The notes under the pieces were generated by a model. The model was not told where the DNA came from. It saw only the letters and a list, made by a program, of their open reading frames with translations, and made no database searches. A DNA stretch of 12,724 nt from Candidatus Tariuqbacter arcticus (lineage in GTDB: Bacteria > Electryoneota > Tariuqbacteria > Tariuqbacterales > Tariuqbacteraceae). The stretch is from contig JABMRZ010000380.1 in assembly GCA_013202315.1 (NCBI GenBank), positions 1-12,724 on the forward strand. The letters run 5' to 3'. The position numbers were made by a program, and so were the translations under genes. Positions 10,961 to 12,724 of the stretch are shown here, piece by piece (position 1 is the first letter of the stretch; each line of letters begins with the position of its first letter).

Positions 10961-12723
10961 TGTATTATTGGTTCTCACCGTACGAAATGGATTTCAGAGC
11001 TTGGTCTGATTCCAAGGAATTTCCGGGAACTAATCCACTGACCCGCGATTTCCTTCAACACCTCCTGCGCGAAGACGCTACGCGAAAATTATGGCGGCAT
11101 CAGCGGGAAGCGGTTCTGAGAATTATATACTCGTACGAACTGCTGAATGAAAAGAGACTGTTATTGAATATTGTAACCGGCGGAGGTAAAACCGCTATCA
11201 TCGCCGCGGTTATCGCCTGGCTTAAGTATAGTCATAATTTCGATAAATTCTTACTGCTTTGCCCCAATACCATTGTGCGCGACCGGTTGGAAGACGACCT
11301 TAAAGACGCAAATGTCTTCCGCTATTTCCAGTTCTTTCCGCCGGGCGCGGAGCATTATACCAACGACCTTGGTTTGCATATTATGGAGAGCGGTAAGGGA
11401 CCTCAAGGAATGTTGGAAAACGGGATAATCTTAGGCAATATTCACCAGTTATATGAATCGAATATCAACGGGAAAAGAAATTTAGCGTATTTATTAAACT
11501 TCATTGAAGAATTAGCCGTTTTTAATGATGAAGCTCATAATACTCCTGCGCCGGAGTATGATAATGTGCTATTTAGATTGTCGCGGAAAGCGCGTATTAG
11601 GATAGACACTACCGCCACTCCCGACCGCGCCGACGGCAAGACTCCGGATTCAAGAATGCTGTATGAATATAACATTTCCGATGCTCAAGCCGAAGTTCCC
11701 CCGCTGATAAAAAGCATAGTAGTGTATCAACCTAAGATTCGTTCGGTTGAATTGTCCTATACTAATCCTGAAACCGGGGAGCGGCGGACGGTCGATGAGA
11801 TGGATGAGGAATTTGAGAAAATTGAGAAGGGTTTAGCCACGACGCAATGGGTTACAGACCCCGACCCAATGCGAAAGCAAATTCAATTAGCATTAAACAG
11901 ATTGAATGAACAGGCAGGCCGCGCTAAAGCTTTGGGCGGCGGGGAATACAAACCCTTGCTTTTTGTGGTGGCAATTTGTATTAAAGACGCTGAACAAGCT
12001 AAGAAAATGCTGGAAGAAGAGTTTAGGTTGAGGACTCTATTAGTTACGGAAAAATCGGATGAATCCGACCGCCGCGAAGCTCGAAATTTGCGGTCACCTA
12101 ATAGTCCTTACGAAGCGGTAGTATCGGTGCTAATGCTGAGGGAAGGCTGGGATGTTCCGCGGGTTTCGGTGATTTTACTGTTAAGAAAATTTTCATCACC
12201 TGTATATGGACAGCAAGTAGTAGGGCGTGGATTAAGACTTAATATCCGAGACCGTGATATTCAGGAAATCTGCGCTATTGTTGACCATGAAAAATTGAAG
12301 CATCAATGGCTTTGGGAATTAGTTAATGCTAAAGTAAGAAAAGAAGTCGACCAGGGTTCCCTTTTCGGAGACGAGGATTTGCCTCCTAAGAGAAAACCGC
12401 AAATATTAGTAAATCCTGAAAAACTTATTAAGGTACCCCCGCCGCAAAAAGAGGAAAAACCCGATTTTCTTTCCGATTTGGAGGATATCGAGATTGAAAC
12501 CGAAGATTTTCCTGAATGGCGGAAGACTCTTGGCGCCTTTACTTATGAAACCGATGTCGAGATTTCCAATGTCCGCATAGATGGAATAATAGCAAGACCA
12601 TTAGATAGTTCCCGCTTTGTGGAACATTTGTCGTATTATAATAATATCGATGGTAAAAACGTACTAATTAAAGATATTAGTCAATTTGAATTAATAGAGG
12701 CTCTTGCAAAAGTATTGAATTAA
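10960..12723 (+). CDS. type III-like restriction helicase (Res), short at its C-terminus (587 aa)
   Basis: SF2 helicase motifs are all visible: an N-terminal Q-like LWRHQREAV (44-52), Walker A TGGGKTAI (73-80), DEAH at 190-193, TATPDR (218-223), MLREGWDVP (392-400) and motif VI QQVVGRGLRL (418-427). In type III systems this subunit translocates along DNA and cuts when two complexes meet. Usual Res proteins are near 900-1000 residues and carry a PD-(D/E)xK nuclease after the helicase core. This one stops at TAA 12721-12723, one base from the window edge, with no nuclease motif seen. It may be truncated by a mutation, split with the nuclease in a following gene, or be a shorter family. The start is secure: GGAGG seven bases before ATG 10960, overlapping the mod stop. 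Confidence 0.85.
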   Translation: MYYWFSPYEMDFRAWSDSKEFPGTNPLTRDFLQHLLREDATRKLWRHQREAVLRIIYSYELLNEKRLLLNIVTGGGKTAIIAAVIAWLKYSHNFDKFLLLCPNTIVRDRLEDDLKDANVFRYFQFFPPGAEHYTNDLGLHIMESGKGPQGMLENGIILGNIHQLYESNINGKRNLAYLLNFIEELAVFNDEAHNTPAPEYDNVLFRLSRKARIRIDTTATPDRADGKTPDSRMLYEYNISDAQAEVPPLIKSIVVYQPKIRSVELSYTNPETGERRTVDEMDEEFEKIEKGLATTQWVTDPDPMRKQIQLALNRLNEQAGRAKALGGGEYKPLLFVVAICIKDAEQAKKMLEEEFRLRTLLVTEKSDESDRREARNLRSPNSPYEAVVSVLMLREGWDVPRVSVILLLRKFSSPVYGQQVVGRGLRLNIRDRDIQEICAIVDHEKLKHQWLWELVNAKVRKEVDQGSLFGDEDLPPKRKPQILVNPEKLIKVPPPQKEEKPDFLSDLEDIEIETEDFPEWRKTLGAFTYETDVEISNVRIDGIIARPLDSSRFVEHLSYYNNIDGKNVLIKDISQFELIEALAKVLN

Positions 12724-12724
12724 T

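Overview
The window looks like a metagenomic contig from an uncultured bacterium of the FCB (Bacteroidetes/Chlorobi-like and candidate-phylum) kind. The best clue is the secreted beta-helix protein at 4701-6359. It ends in a FlgD-like / type IX secretion sorting module (PNPFNP, VYDIQGRE, DASGLASGIY, RKLLLIK), which is common in such phyla. The phylum itself is my inference. No rRNA, tRNA or CRISPR array was seen. The left edge folds back on itself (1-94 against 191-284) and the right edge stops one base after a stop codon, so both ends need caution.

Layout. (1) 1-4550, minus strand: a plasmid-, phage- or ICE-like replication module. In transcription order it holds a superfamily-2 helicase-like ATPase (2733-4436, apparently lacking its N-terminus), a helix-turn-helix protein (2361-2732), two tandem paralogous zinc-ribbon proteins (1645-2181, 1211-1657), a 640-bp non-coding stretch full of small inverted and direct repeats (571-1210), and an unrecognised gene (97-570) carrying a palindromic repeat inside its reading frame. 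(2) 4551-6413, plus strand: an AT-rich leader, the secreted beta-helix gene, four heptamer repeats and a terminator shared with the next, convergent operon. (3) 6417-9029, minus strand: a tightly coupled operon with a small frameshifted gene, a ParB-DNA methyltransferase fusion (true start 8825), a PD-(D/E)xK-type nuclease and a one-domain DnaN-like sliding clamp. (4) 9089-12723, plus strand, divergent from (3): a type III-like modification methyltransferase with an unusual PKD-like tail, and a restriction helicase (Res) that ends at 587 residues, before any nuclease domain is seen.

How the genes may work together. Regions 3 and 4 form a DNA modification/defence island: two beta-class methyltransferases sit back to back, each with a nuclease or helicase partner. 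The ParB-methyltransferase / nuclease / solo-clamp operon is the best candidate for an undescribed system, or it may be a phage replication remnant. The mod gene carries an AT-rich recognition-domain segment inside a GC-richer gene, as expected for exchange of specificity. All functional calls come from reading motifs by eye; no database search was run.
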